Source: an uncultured Christensenellaceae bacterium (lineage in GTDB: Bacteria > Bacillota > Clostridia > Christensenellales > UBA3700). From it: a DNA stretch of 64,000 bases. The position numbers and the translations under genes were made by a program. The stretch spans positions 90,755-154,754 of the forward strand of contig CALWKW010000005.1 of assembly GCA_944381365.1 (NCBI GenBank). Reading direction: 5' to 3'. The stretch's first letter is position 1. Every line of letters begins with the position of its first letter. This document shows, in pieces, positions 1 to 8,105 of the stretch. Under the pieces are notes generated by a model that had not been told where the DNA came from, did no database searches, and saw only the letters and a program-made list of their open reading frames with translations.

Positions 1-1
1 T

Positions 2-3000
2 GAGGTGGGCGGAGAAGGCTTTGTCGCACAAGACAATGTAATAATAAGCGTATCGGCTGAGGGCAACGCAACGGATGTGGGCGAATATCCTCTCACAATC
101 ACGACCACTGCCGATGACAATGCAAATTATTCAATTACAAGAAGCGAGGACAAAATCCTTACTATCTCGCCTTTAGAGGTAAATATTAGTGCAAAAGAGC
201 CTCAAAGCAAGACTTTTGACGGTCAGGCTTTTGAAGATTTTGCAAGTTTGTTCAATATTCCTATGGGAATGGATTCTTTGCCTTTGCAGTATGACTTTGC
301 CATCACAAAAGGCTCAGAAAGCACAGATTCTGTAATCAATGCCGGCGAATATACAATCACCGCTACTCTCAAAGACGGTCAGAGCAATTATGTTTCTAAT
401 TCTGCATCCGTGGTATTTACGGTAAATGTATTGAATGTAGAATTGAAGGCAAAACAAGCAGAAGCTACATCTATGTATGACGGCATGGAAGTGACGGAAG
501 AAGAACTTTTAAGATATTTCGATATCCCTGTCGATGTACAAGGTCAGCCTCTTAGTGTACAGCTTTCTATAAGCGGTGCAGCAAGCACTATTCTTAATGC
601 AGGCGACTATACCGTAAGCATCAGTCTTGCTGACACAAGCGGAAACTATTCTGCAAATACCGCTTCTATCACATACAAACTTATGAAGCAGACGGTTGCA
701 ATACCCGTGCCCGAAACAAAAGAGTTTGTCTACAACAATAGCGAGCATACTCTTGAAATCACAGAAAATTCGCTTTATAGTATAGAGGGCAACAAAGCTA
801 CCGATGCAGGCGAGTATCAAGCGGTTGTTTCACTCATCAATACAGACAACTATCAATGGAGTGACGGCACAACAGAGCCTCAATTGATCGCTTGGACTAT
901 CAAACAAGCCGATGCTGTCGTAAATCCTCAGGTAGAGGGCGAACATTTCTATGACGGACACGAAATGCCTGCTATCTCTCTTGGCGAAAACGATACACAA
1001 GGTACTATCGCTTGGCAGGAAGATATTTTGACTTTCGGCATAAACACTTATAATTGGGTATTCACTCCTACTGACAGCAAAAACTATAAGAGTGCAAAGG
1101 GAACATATACTCTCGAAGTTGAAGCAATCGTGCTTACAAGTCTTAAGATAGAATTCAATGCGGGAGAAAACAAAATATACACAAGCACTCCTTTGGACGA
1201 ACTCAAGAATTATCTTGTTGTCACAGGTATCAACAATGACGGAAGCGAATACGGCATTATTGGCAAAGAAGAATATTCGTTGTCGGGTACACTCACGGCA
1301 GGTACAAGCATAATTACTATGAGCTACAACGATATTACATCTACTTTCGAAGTGGCAAATGTAATAGGTGTGGTACTCGAGAGAATAGAAATCACAGCTC
1401 TTCCTCACAAATCAGTTTATACCGTATTTGAAAAGCTCGATATTACAGGTCTCGAGATTACCGCATACTACACAGACGGCACAGAAAAAATCGTGACTGA
1501 AGATTGTGTGGCTGATGTAGATACTATGGCAATCACAACTACCAAAGTAGTATTCTCATATACAGATGCTACGGCTACGAAGACGGCAGAATTTTCAGTG
1601 ACGGTCAATTCCATAAAAGTAGCTGCTCCCGATGTGGACGAATTGCAACAATTTGTTTATAATAGCGAAGAGCAGACATTTGTCATTGCTGACGGAGAGA
1701 ATTATTCTGTAAGCGGCAACAAAGCTACTAATGCAGGCGAATACAATGCGGTAATAGCTCTTGACGACAAAACAAACTATGAATGGTCCACAGGCGGCAA
1801 TGCCGATATCGAGTATGCTTGGTCTATCGATAAGATGCTCATAAAAGGCGACATCGTCTTACCCGAAAGCTTGGTATTTGACGGCAAGGCAAAACAAGCC
1901 GAGTTCGATATCACGATAGGAAAGCTCTACGGCGATGATGCCATTGTCGTATCCTATGACGGCGATATCACAAATGCAGGTACGGTCAATGTAAGCGTAA
2001 GTCTTCCCAGCGACAACTATGAATTCCATTCTTCAGTAGTACAAAGCAAGGAAATGGTAATCACGCCCGTTGAGATAGAGCTCAGCTTCAATTCATTGAC
2101 TATCGTATACAACACTCCTACCGAAGAATTTGATATCGACAGCATTATCGCTACCGCAAGAGGCATGGCTTCAAATCAAATTCAGATAGGCGACAATACA
2201 TACAACTATACTACTTCTGTCGAGTATGCAAATCCCGAAAACACATACAAGCAGGGAGATGAAAAAGATACTGCTTATGAATTAAATGTAAATCTCACGA
2301 TAGAAGGACTCGATGCAAGAAATTATACTTATGACAACAAGGCTACTCTCAAAGTTATCGCTACTCCTTTGGAAGGCGTGCTTGTAGCCGAGGCAAGCGG
2401 CATCGAGTATGACGGAAATACTCACGGTGCTACTCTTACAGAGACCACTGCAAACCCCGAAGATTATCAGATAGAGTATTCTGTCAAAGGTATGAATCAA
2501 TGGTCCACAGCTCTTCCCGTTAATGCAGGTACATATACAGTAAGAGTAGTAGCTACCACAGACAGTTATTCAGGTGAAAGAATAGCTACGATAGAAATAG
2601 TAATTCTCAAGAAAAATGTAGTAATTACCGCAAATCAGAGCGAAGTGCAAATGGCATACAAGGGCGAAGTAAGCGAAGCAGAACTCGAATCTTACTTTAC
2701 CGCTCCCGTTGGTGTTTTGGAAGAAGGGGCTTTGCCTCTTGCCATAACCGTTACGGGTATGGGCGAGACGGTAAACGGAGTAGGCGTATATACTCTCAAG
2801 GCAAAACTCGATGCCGAGGCAACAAACTACAAGGCAGACGAAGTGAGCATAAGATATACGGTTGTTCCTGCCGAAGTAGTGGCTCCCGTTCCCTCTCAAC
2901 AAAAATTCACATATACAGGTTCAGAACTTACTTATGATATCCCTGCAAGTGCTCAGTATATCATAAGCGGCAACAAAGCTACCAATGCGGGCAATTATAC

Positions 3001-5629
3001 CGCTACCGTAAAACTTGCCGACAAAAAGAATTTTGTATGGGCTGACAGCAAAGATATAACAGACAAGACATTTGCTTGGTTTATCGACAAAGCTACGCCT
3101 CAAATTACTCCTCAGGTGGAAGACACAACTTATTTTGACGGACACAAGATGCCTCAGATTACCACCGCCGAAGGCAGTACGGCAGGCAATATCGTATGGA
3201 CCGACAGTGTGCTTGAATTTGGCAAAGAAATGTATTCATGGTTGTTTACTCCCTCGGATACGGCAAACTATAATACACTCGAAGGCACCTATAATCTTAC
3301 GGTAGTAGAGATAAAGATCGTAAGCATAGAAGTAGAACTCAAAGACGGAGCAAATGTATATACAAGCACTCCTCTTGACGATATCAAGGCTTTGATCAAT
3401 ATAAGAGCTACAAACAATGACGGCTCTGTCATCGAACAGCTTTCTCCCGACAAGATAAGATTGCAAGGAGATATCAGTGAAGGTGCTAAGATATTCACAG
3501 CATACTATTTGGATGACGAAAGCATCACTGATGACTTTGCTGTCACAGTACTCAAAGTAGAGCTTGCAAGTCTAGAGGCAATATTCGAGCAGGGAGATGC
3601 AGAAATATTCCCCACAAATTCTCTCGAAGACCTCAAAAAATATTTGACTGTAAACGGTATCAACAATGACGGTACGCTTTACGGCGAAATCACTGAATAT
3701 GAGCTTTTGGGCAATCTTGACAGAATCAAATCAGTAATCACCGTAAAATATACGGGTTCGGACACTTCTTTGGAAGTATCCAATACCACATTTATCGTCA
3801 ATGTATCCACAGCCGCTCTCGAAAGCATCGCTGTGACAAAAAATCCCGATTATCTTGCATATACGGCCTATGATGTATTTGACAGACAGGGTATGGAAGT
3901 CACGGCTTATTATACAGACGGCACAAGTCAGGTAATCGAGGACTATGAAGTAGTAGGCGGCGACAGCTTGCAAGTCAAATTCTCCACAGAAGGTATCATC
4001 ATAAGATATGCCGAGGACGATATCGTGTGCGAGACAGTTCTCAATGGATTGGAGATTATTAAGAGAAAGGTAGATGTAATTACTCCTACCGCACAGACTT
4101 TTGTCTACAACGGAAAACCTCAGACATTCGTATTTACTCCCGGCAAGTATTATACGATAATAGACAATGTACAGACAAATGCAGGTTATTATATCGCTTA
4201 TGTAGTTCTCAACGACAAGGAAAACTGCGAATGGAACTATCAGTCGGGCGAACAGGACAACACGGCAGATATTCCTATCTATTGGAACATTGCCAAAAAG
4301 CCCGTTAGTCTTACATTAAAAGGCGATATCGTAAATCAGAAAATCTATGACGGCGTCACGATTACAAAAGAAGAATTCAAGAATTACTTTGATCTCAGCA
4401 TAAATATCAATCCCGATGAAGAGAATATATCGGAAGATGATGTAGACTTTGAAATTATGCTCAGCAATGACGGCGAAGGAATTTGCGATGCAGGAAGATA
4501 TACCGTATTGGCAAAGCTTACAGAAGGCTCATCCAACTTTACGGCAAATACGCCTTCATTCACATATCAGATTCAAAGAGCCAACAAGGATATGCTTGCG
4601 GATATGTCAGTAGGCTATAAATCCATCACTCTTTCATTGACAAACGGTTTGGATTCTGCGTTGTATTCGTTTGACAACAAGAATTGGAACAAGCTCCAAT
4701 CTCTCGATATAAGCGTGGATATGAGCGACAAATATGTCATCTATCTCAGATATGAGCAAAGCACCAATTATTGGGCAAGCGATACTTTGAAGATAGAGAA
4801 GAATATTACAAAAGACGCATTGCTCGAGTATCTCAAAGAAAACTTTGACGATAGCTTTGACAAGTCGGACATAGTAAGATTTGAGACATTCTTGTCTTAT
4901 GCAAAGAGTCCTGACGGCGAAAATGCTCAATATGACAGCTTGTATGCAAAGATGTATGCCGATTATGAAAAAGTTGCAGGCGATCTCAAACAAGCTATCT
5001 CGAGTGCTTTGGCGACAGGTTCGCAAGTGGCAGGTTATTCTTCTGCTATGGCTGTAAGCCTTACACTCACAAGTATAGGCACAGGTTTTGCTCTTGCGGC
5101 AATGTCTTTGAGCCTTGGCAGAAAGACAAACAAATCTTCTAAGAACAAGAAGATGATAATTGCTAGTTTGCTCGTTGTGATCATCATGGTTGGCGTAGTG
5201 GGTGCTTTTGCAGGATGTCAAAAGACAGAAGTAGACAATATGGCAAATGTACTCGACATAATCAAATCAAGCAATGAACTCAAGGTTGATATCATCGAAG
5301 GCGAAGAGAGTATTTATACCTATGACAACGGTGCTATATCTTCAAACAAGTACAATATCGTCATAAATGTCAACGGTATTATCGGCAACAAGGGCGGAGA
5401 CAATATCTCATTGACAAAAGACAATCTTGTCGCAGGATACACAATCATAATTGACGAAAGCACAGGTAAGGCTACTGTCAAAGGTAAATTGCAAAATACC
5501 AAGATAAGCACGATAAACGGTGCCGAAGTAGTTATTGAGTGCAACCTTAAGACAAAGACAACCCAAAAGTACGAAATCAGCTATAATGACGCTTGGGGAT
5601 ACAAGGTTGTGATAAATCTCGTCAAGTAA
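2..5629 (+). CDS. Giant Ig-like-repeat surface protein with C-terminal two-pass membrane/lipobox segment (5' truncated)
   Basis: The reading frame is open at the left edge, so the true start and signal peptide lie outside the window; about 1,875 codons are visible. The protein is an array of MBG/YDG-type and Big_3-type Ig-like modules, recognisable from recurring NAGxYT and AYYTDGT motifs. Big_3-like units sit near visible residues 456 and 1270. A long unit (PVP.....F.Y...., GNKATNAG, DGH.MP, FTP.D..NY) occurs at least twice, suggesting a duplicated block of several hundred residues. Near residue 1679 a hydrophobic segment begins, followed by a Lys/Arg-rich loop and a second hydrophobic segment ending in AFAGC (Cys about 1738), then roughly 135 residues of beta-rich sequence. 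It is probably a wall-associated adhesin or polysaccharide-binding protein. The internal lipobox is odd: no good ribosome site precedes the internal ATG at 5153, so I keep it as one gene. A hairpin terminator follows. Confidence 0.8.
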   Translation, partial: EVGGEGFVAQDNVIISVSAEGNATDVGEYPLTITTTADDNANYSITRSEDKILTISPLEVNISAKEPQSKTFDGQAFEDFASLFNIPMGMDSLPLQYDFAITKGSESTDSVINAGEYTITATLKDGQSNYVSNSASVVFTVNVLNVELKAKQAEATSMYDGMEVTEEELLRYFDIPVDVQGQPLSVQLSISGAASTILNAGDYTVSISLADTSGNYSANTASITYKLMKQTVAIPVPETKEFVYNNSEHTLEITENSLYSIEGNKATDAGEYQAVVSLINTDNYQWSDGTTEPQLIAWTIKQADAVVNPQVEGEHFYDGHEMPAISLGENDTQGTIAWQEDILTFGINTYNWVFTPTDSKNYKSAKGTYTLEVEAIVLTSLKIEFNAGENKIYTSTPLDELKNYLVVTGINNDGSEYGIIGKEEYSLSGTLTAGTSIITMSYNDITSTFEVANVIGVVLERIEITALPHKSVYTVFEKLDITGLEITAYYTDGTEKIVTEDCVADVDTMAITTTKVVFSYTDATATKTAEFSVTVNSIKVAAPDVDELQQFVYNSEEQTFVIADGENYSVSGNKATNAGEYNAVIALDDKTNYEWSTGGNADIEYAWSIDKMLIKGDIVLPESLVFDGKAKQAEFDITIGKLYGDDAIVVSYDGDITNAGTVNVSVSLPSDNYEFHSSVVQSKEMVITPVEIELSFNSLTIVYNTPTEEFDIDSIIATARGMASNQIQIGDNTYNYTTSVEYANPENTYKQGDEKDTAYELNVNLTIEGLDARNYTYDNKATLKVIATPLEGVLVAEASGIEYDGNTHGATLTETTANPEDYQIEYSVKGMNQWSTALPVNAGTYTVRVVATTDSYSGERIATIEIVILKKNVVITANQSEVQMAYKGEVSEAELESYFTAPVGVLEEGALPLAITVTGMGETVNGVGVYTLKAKLDAEATNYKADEVSIRYTVVPAEVVAPVPSQQKFTYTGSELTYDIPASAQYIISGNKATNAGNYTATVKLADKKNFVWADSKDITDKTFAWFIDKATPQITPQVEDTTYFDGHKMPQITTAEGSTAGNIVWTDSVLEFGKEMYSWLFTPSDTANYNTLEGTYNLTVVEIKIVSIEVELKDGANVYTSTPLDDIKALINIRATNNDGSVIEQLSPDKIRLQGDISEGAKIFTAYYLDDESITDDFAVTVLKVELASLEAIFEQGDAEIFPTNSLEDLKKYLTVNGINNDGTLYGEITEYELLGNLDRIKSVITVKYTGSDTSLEVSNTTFIVNVSTAALESIAVTKNPDYLAYTAYDVFDRQGMEVTAYYTDGTSQVIEDYEVVGGDSLQVKFSTEGIIIRYAEDDIVCETVLNGLEIIKRKVDVITPTAQTFVYNGKPQTFVFTPGKYYTIIDNVQTNAGYYIAYVVLNDKENCEWNYQSGEQDNTADIPIYWNIAKKPVSLTLKGDIVNQKIYDGVTITKEEFKNYFDLSININPDEENISEDDVDFEIMLSNDGEGICDAGRYTVLAKLTEGSSNFTANTPSFTYQIQRANKDMLADMSVGYKSITLSLTNGLDSALYSFDNKNWNKLQSLDISVDMSDKYVIYLRYEQSTNYWASDTLKIEKNITKDALLEYLKENFDDSFDKSDIVRFETFLSYAKSPDGENAQYDSLYAKMYADYEKVAGDLKQAISSALATGSQVAGYSSAMAVSLTLTSIGTGFALAAMSLSLGRKTNKSSKNKKMIIASLLVVIIMVGVVGAFAGCQKTEVDNMANVLDIIKSSNELKVDIIEGEESIYTYDNGAISSNKYNIVINVNGIIGNKGGDNISLTKDNLVAGYTIIIDESTGKATVKGKLQNTKISTINGAEVVIECNLKTKTTQKYEISYNDAWGYKVVINLVK

Positions 5630-5707
5630 GAACTTATCAGGCATTTCAAAACAAAATATCTTCGACCTCTAAAATAATAAAGATGTCAAAGAGCCGACAA
5701 AAAAGAC

Positions 5708-5738
5708 AAAATCCCGCAAAGTTTTTGCGGGATTTTTA
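5708..5738 (+). terminator. Rho-independent terminator of the Ig-repeat gene
   Basis: A 12-bp stem (AAATCCCGCAAA / TTTGCGGGATTT) with a 3-nt loop is followed by a T tract. It lies 79 bp after the stop codon. Confidence 0.85.
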
Positions 5739-5759
5739 CTTTTTTTTGAATTTTGAGTA

Positions 5760-5788
5760 TTGAAAAAGTATGATAATTGTGCTATCTT
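5760..5788 (+). promoter_or_regulatory. Promoter of the iron alcohol dehydrogenase gene
   Basis: TTGAAA at 5760, a 17-bp spacer and TATCTT at 5783. The start codon lies about 50 bp downstream. Confidence 0.6.
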
Positions 5789-5838
5789 AAAAAGGGAAGA
5801 AAATTCCTATCAAAAAAAGCAAGAAGGAAAAAATTATT

Positions 5839-7014
5839 ATGAGTAAGTACAATTTTTATGCTCCTACCGAAGTGCATTTCGGCGTGGGACAATTAAATAA
5901 TCTTCATACATTCGATTTGCCGGGAAAAAAAGCTTTGCTTTTGATCTCAAACGGCAAATCCACAAAAGAAAACGGCTCGCTCGATCGCACAAAATTCGAG
6001 CTTGACCTTGCAGGAGTAAAGTATGTCGTTTTTGATAAAATAGAGCCCAATCCTCTCAAACCTACCGTGGAAAGAGGCGGAAAATTCGCAAGGGACAATT
6101 CTTGTGATTTTATAGTGGCTTTGGGCGGCGGAAGCGTAATGGATGCTTCCAAGGCAATCGCTACTATGGCTACAAATGAGGGCGATTTGTGGGATTATGT
6201 AGTAGGCGGAACGGGAAAAGGCAAGCCTATCGAAAATACTCCTTTGCCTATTGTCGCTATCACTACTACTGCGGGTACAGGTTCTGAGGTAGACGAGTAC
6301 GGCGTAATTACCAATCCCGAAACTCACGAAAAAATAGGCTTTGGCGGAGACAAGGCACTTTTCCCCAAAATCGCTATCGTAGATCCCGAGCTCATGCTTA
6401 CCGTTCCTCCCAAATATACGGCTTATCAGGGCTTTGACGCACTTTTCCACAGCACAGAGACATATATCTCGAATATAGCAAGCTATATGAGCGATATGGT
6501 GGCATCTACCGCCATAAAAGCAGTCGCAGGTTATCTCCCTCGTGCGGTAGCAAACGGCAAGGATATCGAGGCAAGAAGCAAGGTAGCTTTCGGAAATACG
6601 ATGTCAGGTTATTCAATGGTAGTAGGAAGCTGTACGAGCGAACATTCGCTTGAGCACGCTATGAGTGCATATCATCAGGAGCTTCCTCACGGAGCAGGAC
6701 TTATTATGATAAGCAAAGCATATTATCAGTTCTTTATCGACAAACATGTCTGCGATGACAGATTTGTGGATATGGCAAAGATGCTCGGCATTGAAAATGC
6801 TTCAAAACCTCAAGACTTCATCACTGCACTTACAAATCTTCAGGATGCCTGCGGCGTAGGAGATTTGAAGATGAGCGATTACGGTATTACCCCCGATGAG
6901 TTTGCTACTTTGGCAAAAAACGCAAAGGACAGCATGGGCGGATTGTTCTTTATGGATAGATATGATTTAACTATCGAGGATTGTATAGAAATCTACAAAA
7001 ATTCTTATAGATAA
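5839..7014 (+). CDS. Iron-containing alcohol dehydrogenase
   Basis: A 391-residue group III Fe-dependent alcohol dehydrogenase that interconverts alcohols and aldehydes with NAD(P)H in the cytoplasm, probably in fermentation. The nucleotide-binding motif GGGSVMDASKA lies near residue 96, and the AGTGSEV motif is present. The metal ligands appear intact: Asp200 and His204 in the GFDALFHS segment, then His269 and His284 (the latter in PHG). The length is normal for the family. It has its own promoter and terminator, so it is probably monocistronic. The ATG follows an AGAAGGAA Shine-Dalgarno site. The substrate cannot be fixed from sequence; the butanol-dehydrogenase or lactaldehyde-reductase branch is likely. 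It contrasts with the two degenerate relatives at 14-16.5 kb. Confidence 0.9.
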   Translation: MSKYNFYAPTEVHFGVGQLNNLHTFDLPGKKALLLISNGKSTKENGSLDRTKFELDLAGVKYVVFDKIEPNPLKPTVERGGKFARDNSCDFIVALGGGSVMDASKAIATMATNEGDLWDYVVGGTGKGKPIENTPLPIVAITTTAGTGSEVDEYGVITNPETHEKIGFGGDKALFPKIAIVDPELMLTVPPKYTAYQGFDALFHSTETYISNIASYMSDMVASTAIKAVAGYLPRAVANGKDIEARSKVAFGNTMSGYSMVVGSCTSEHSLEHAMSAYHQELPHGAGLIMISKAYYQFFIDKHVCDDRFVDMAKMLGIENASKPQDFITALTNLQDACGVGDLKMSDYGITPDEFATLAKNAKDSMGGLFFMDRYDLTIEDCIEIYKNSYR

Positions 7015-7049
7015 AATTATCTGCACGCAAAATATTATGCTTAAAACAC

Positions 7050-7077
7050 AATACGCACCTTTTTGGTGCGTATTTTT
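7050..7077 (+). terminator. Terminator after the alcohol dehydrogenase gene
   Basis: Stem AATACGCACC / GGTGCGTATT followed by T5. It may also stop minus-strand transcripts coming from the Cys-rich pair. Confidence 0.8.
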
Positions 7078-7120
7078 CAGCAAAAGATTTTGACAATGAG
7101 ATTGTATTTATTATGTATTC

Positions 7121-7138
7121 GGGGTAGCATGCTACCCC
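7121..7138. repeat. Perfect 18-bp palindrome
   Basis: GGGGTAGCATGCTACCCC is a perfect inverted repeat just beyond the 3' end of the minus-strand Cys-rich gene. No T run follows on either strand, so it is a weak terminator candidate. It could be an mRNA 3'-end hairpin or a protein-binding site. Confidence 0.5.
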
Positions 7139-7146
7139 TACTTATA

Positions 7147-7434
7147 TTATTCGCAACAACAGTCCTCACAGCTTATGTCCGCATCTCCCGTCTTTGTGCT
7201 GAGAGAATACTCCACGGGAAGACAAATGGCTACACATTGAGTGATTGTGATGTCCAAGCCACTGTCTTTGCATACGCATTGCGTAGCAGGTTGACCTATA
7301 CATTGCATTGTAGGACATCCGAGAGAAACTTTCGGCTCTATCTTTACGGGCAGATGTACCTGAGCAAGCTGTTTGCTCGTCATTGTACAACAAGCATTGA
7401 GATATCCGTTGTTTGCGATAGTATCTTCGTTCAT
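7147..7434 (-). CDS. Small Cys-rich protein, second member of a tandem pair
   Basis: A 95-residue protein with 12 cysteines, including a C-terminal SCEDCCCE cluster. I choose the ATG at 7434, seven bases after an AAGGAGGG site; an upstream TTG at 7440 is too close to that site. There is no signal peptide or membrane helix. It shares an architecture with the gene just upstream (7459-7806): a LPVKIEP motif, cysteines in the centre, an ITQ motif, a LPVEY motif and a Cys-rich end, so the two are diverged duplicates. I do not recognise a named family. In a sporulating host, a small soluble Cys-rich pair could be a cross-linked spore coat or exosporium component, but this is inference only. Confidence 0.7.
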   Translation of the reverse strand: MNEDTIANNGYLNACCTMTSKQLAQVHLPVKIEPKVSLGCPTMQCIGQPATQCVCKDSGLDITITQCVAICLPVEYSLSTKTGDADISCEDCCCE

Positions 7435-7458
7435 AGCCAACCCTCCTTTGTTATATCA

Positions 7459-7806
7459 TTATGCCAAAGGCTCTACCTTGTCTTCGGGGAAAGTCGTGGC
7501 ACAATCTGTGCAGATATCCATATCGGAAGCACCCTTGCACTCTACATAGGTCTCGCCCACGACTGCGTTTGCACCGAATTCTACGGGTACTGCCACGCAG
7601 ATATTCTGACTTATCGTAAACGAGCATGTGCCGTTTTTGACACCGTTGCAGGGTTGGGTACCTGATACTACCGTTGCGTTGCCGCAACATTTTGTTTTTG
7701 TCGAATCTGTCTTAGCAAAAGGTTCGATTGTGACAGGCACGCAAATACTTGCTGCCTGATAGCCCACAGCGGGGCATGTCTGGTTGTCTATAATTTCGTT
7801 TGACAT
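7459..7806 (-). CDS. Small Cys-rich protein, first member of a tandem pair
   Basis: A 115-residue protein with 10 cysteines and no signal peptide. It starts at an ATG preceded by AAGGAA and is followed after 24 bp by the related gene at 7147-7434. It shows an internal echo: CVPVTIEPFA near the N-terminus and CVAVPVEFGA near residue 80 look like two copies of one beta-strand motif. The central part has a KCCGN motif. No family was recognised. The pair seems to be one transcription unit, with its start region facing the MATE leader across about 160 bp. A structural, disulfide-linked surface protein is my best guess, with low certainty. Confidence 0.7.
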   Translation of the reverse strand: MSNEIIDNQTCPAVGYQAASICVPVTIEPFAKTDSTKTKCCGNATVVSGTQPCNGVKNGTCSFTISQNICVAVPVEFGANAVVGETYVECKGASDMDICTDCATTFPEDKVEPLA

Positions 7807-7968
7807 ATCAATTTCCTTGTCCTTATCAGGACACTACATAGTATGTTTTTAATCAAAAAAAGGTTATTGAATACAGAAAAAATCGGCGAAAGTTTTTGTA
7901 TGTATTATATCAAAAAACATGCTCGGTTTTTTTCAAATACCATTTTTTGTTTTGATAAGAAAATGTGG

Positions 7969-7997
7969 TTGACAAGTATTTTTGTTGTTGATATAAT
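7969..7997 (+). promoter_or_regulatory. Consensus promoter of the MATE leader
   Basis: TTGACA at 7969, exactly 17 bp, TATAAT at 7992. Transcription should begin near 8004, giving a leader of about 100 nt before the MATE start codon. Confidence 0.85.
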
Positions 7998-8003
7998 GCA
8001 AGT

Positions 8004-8091
8004 AGTAGAAACTCATCGGAGGGTGACATAAAAGATTATGCACCGGATAAGAGAGTTGGTTGAAAAGCCGATTTGCTTATCCGGTTTTTTT
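8004..8091 (+). ncRNA. Structured leader with terminator, candidate guanidine-IV (mepA motif) riboswitch
   Basis: After the promoter the RNA has CGGAGGGTG, a small hairpin (GGTG.CAT / ATG.CACC, 8022-8044) and then CACCGGATAAG. That segment is also the 5' arm of a terminator (CCGGATAAG / CTTATCCGG, 8043-8084, then T7). An inner GC/GU stem sits inside the terminator loop. ATCGG near 8014 could pair with CCGAT near 8068, allowing an antiterminator. The layout and the downstream MATE gene resemble my recollection of the mepA motif (guanidine-IV riboswitch), which controls MATE exporters in Firmicutes by transcription termination. The class name is from memory and needs a covariance-model check; that this is a terminating cis-regulatory leader is well supported. 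Confidence 0.6.
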
Positions 8092-8105
8092 ATAGAGAGG
8101 GAAAT

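Noticed and set aside
830..1408. A 192-codon minus-strand frame opposite the Ig-repeat gene
   Set aside because: Shadow frame produced by the codon bias of the real gene; no ribosome site or recognisable domain.
5153..5629. A separate lipoprotein gene starting at ATG 5153 within the Ig-repeat reading frame
   Set aside because: The internal lipobox is striking, but there is no Shine-Dalgarno site before the ATG and no stop codon upstream; kept as one protein and discussed as a finding.
7063..7665. A 200-codon plus-strand reading frame antisense to the Cys-rich pair
   Set aside because: No ribosome site, it begins in a terminator, and the minus-strand genes have good starts, paralogy and consistent composition.
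7843..8031. A 62-codon plus-strand frame before the MATE gene
   Set aside because: It overlaps the consensus promoter and the structured leader RNA.
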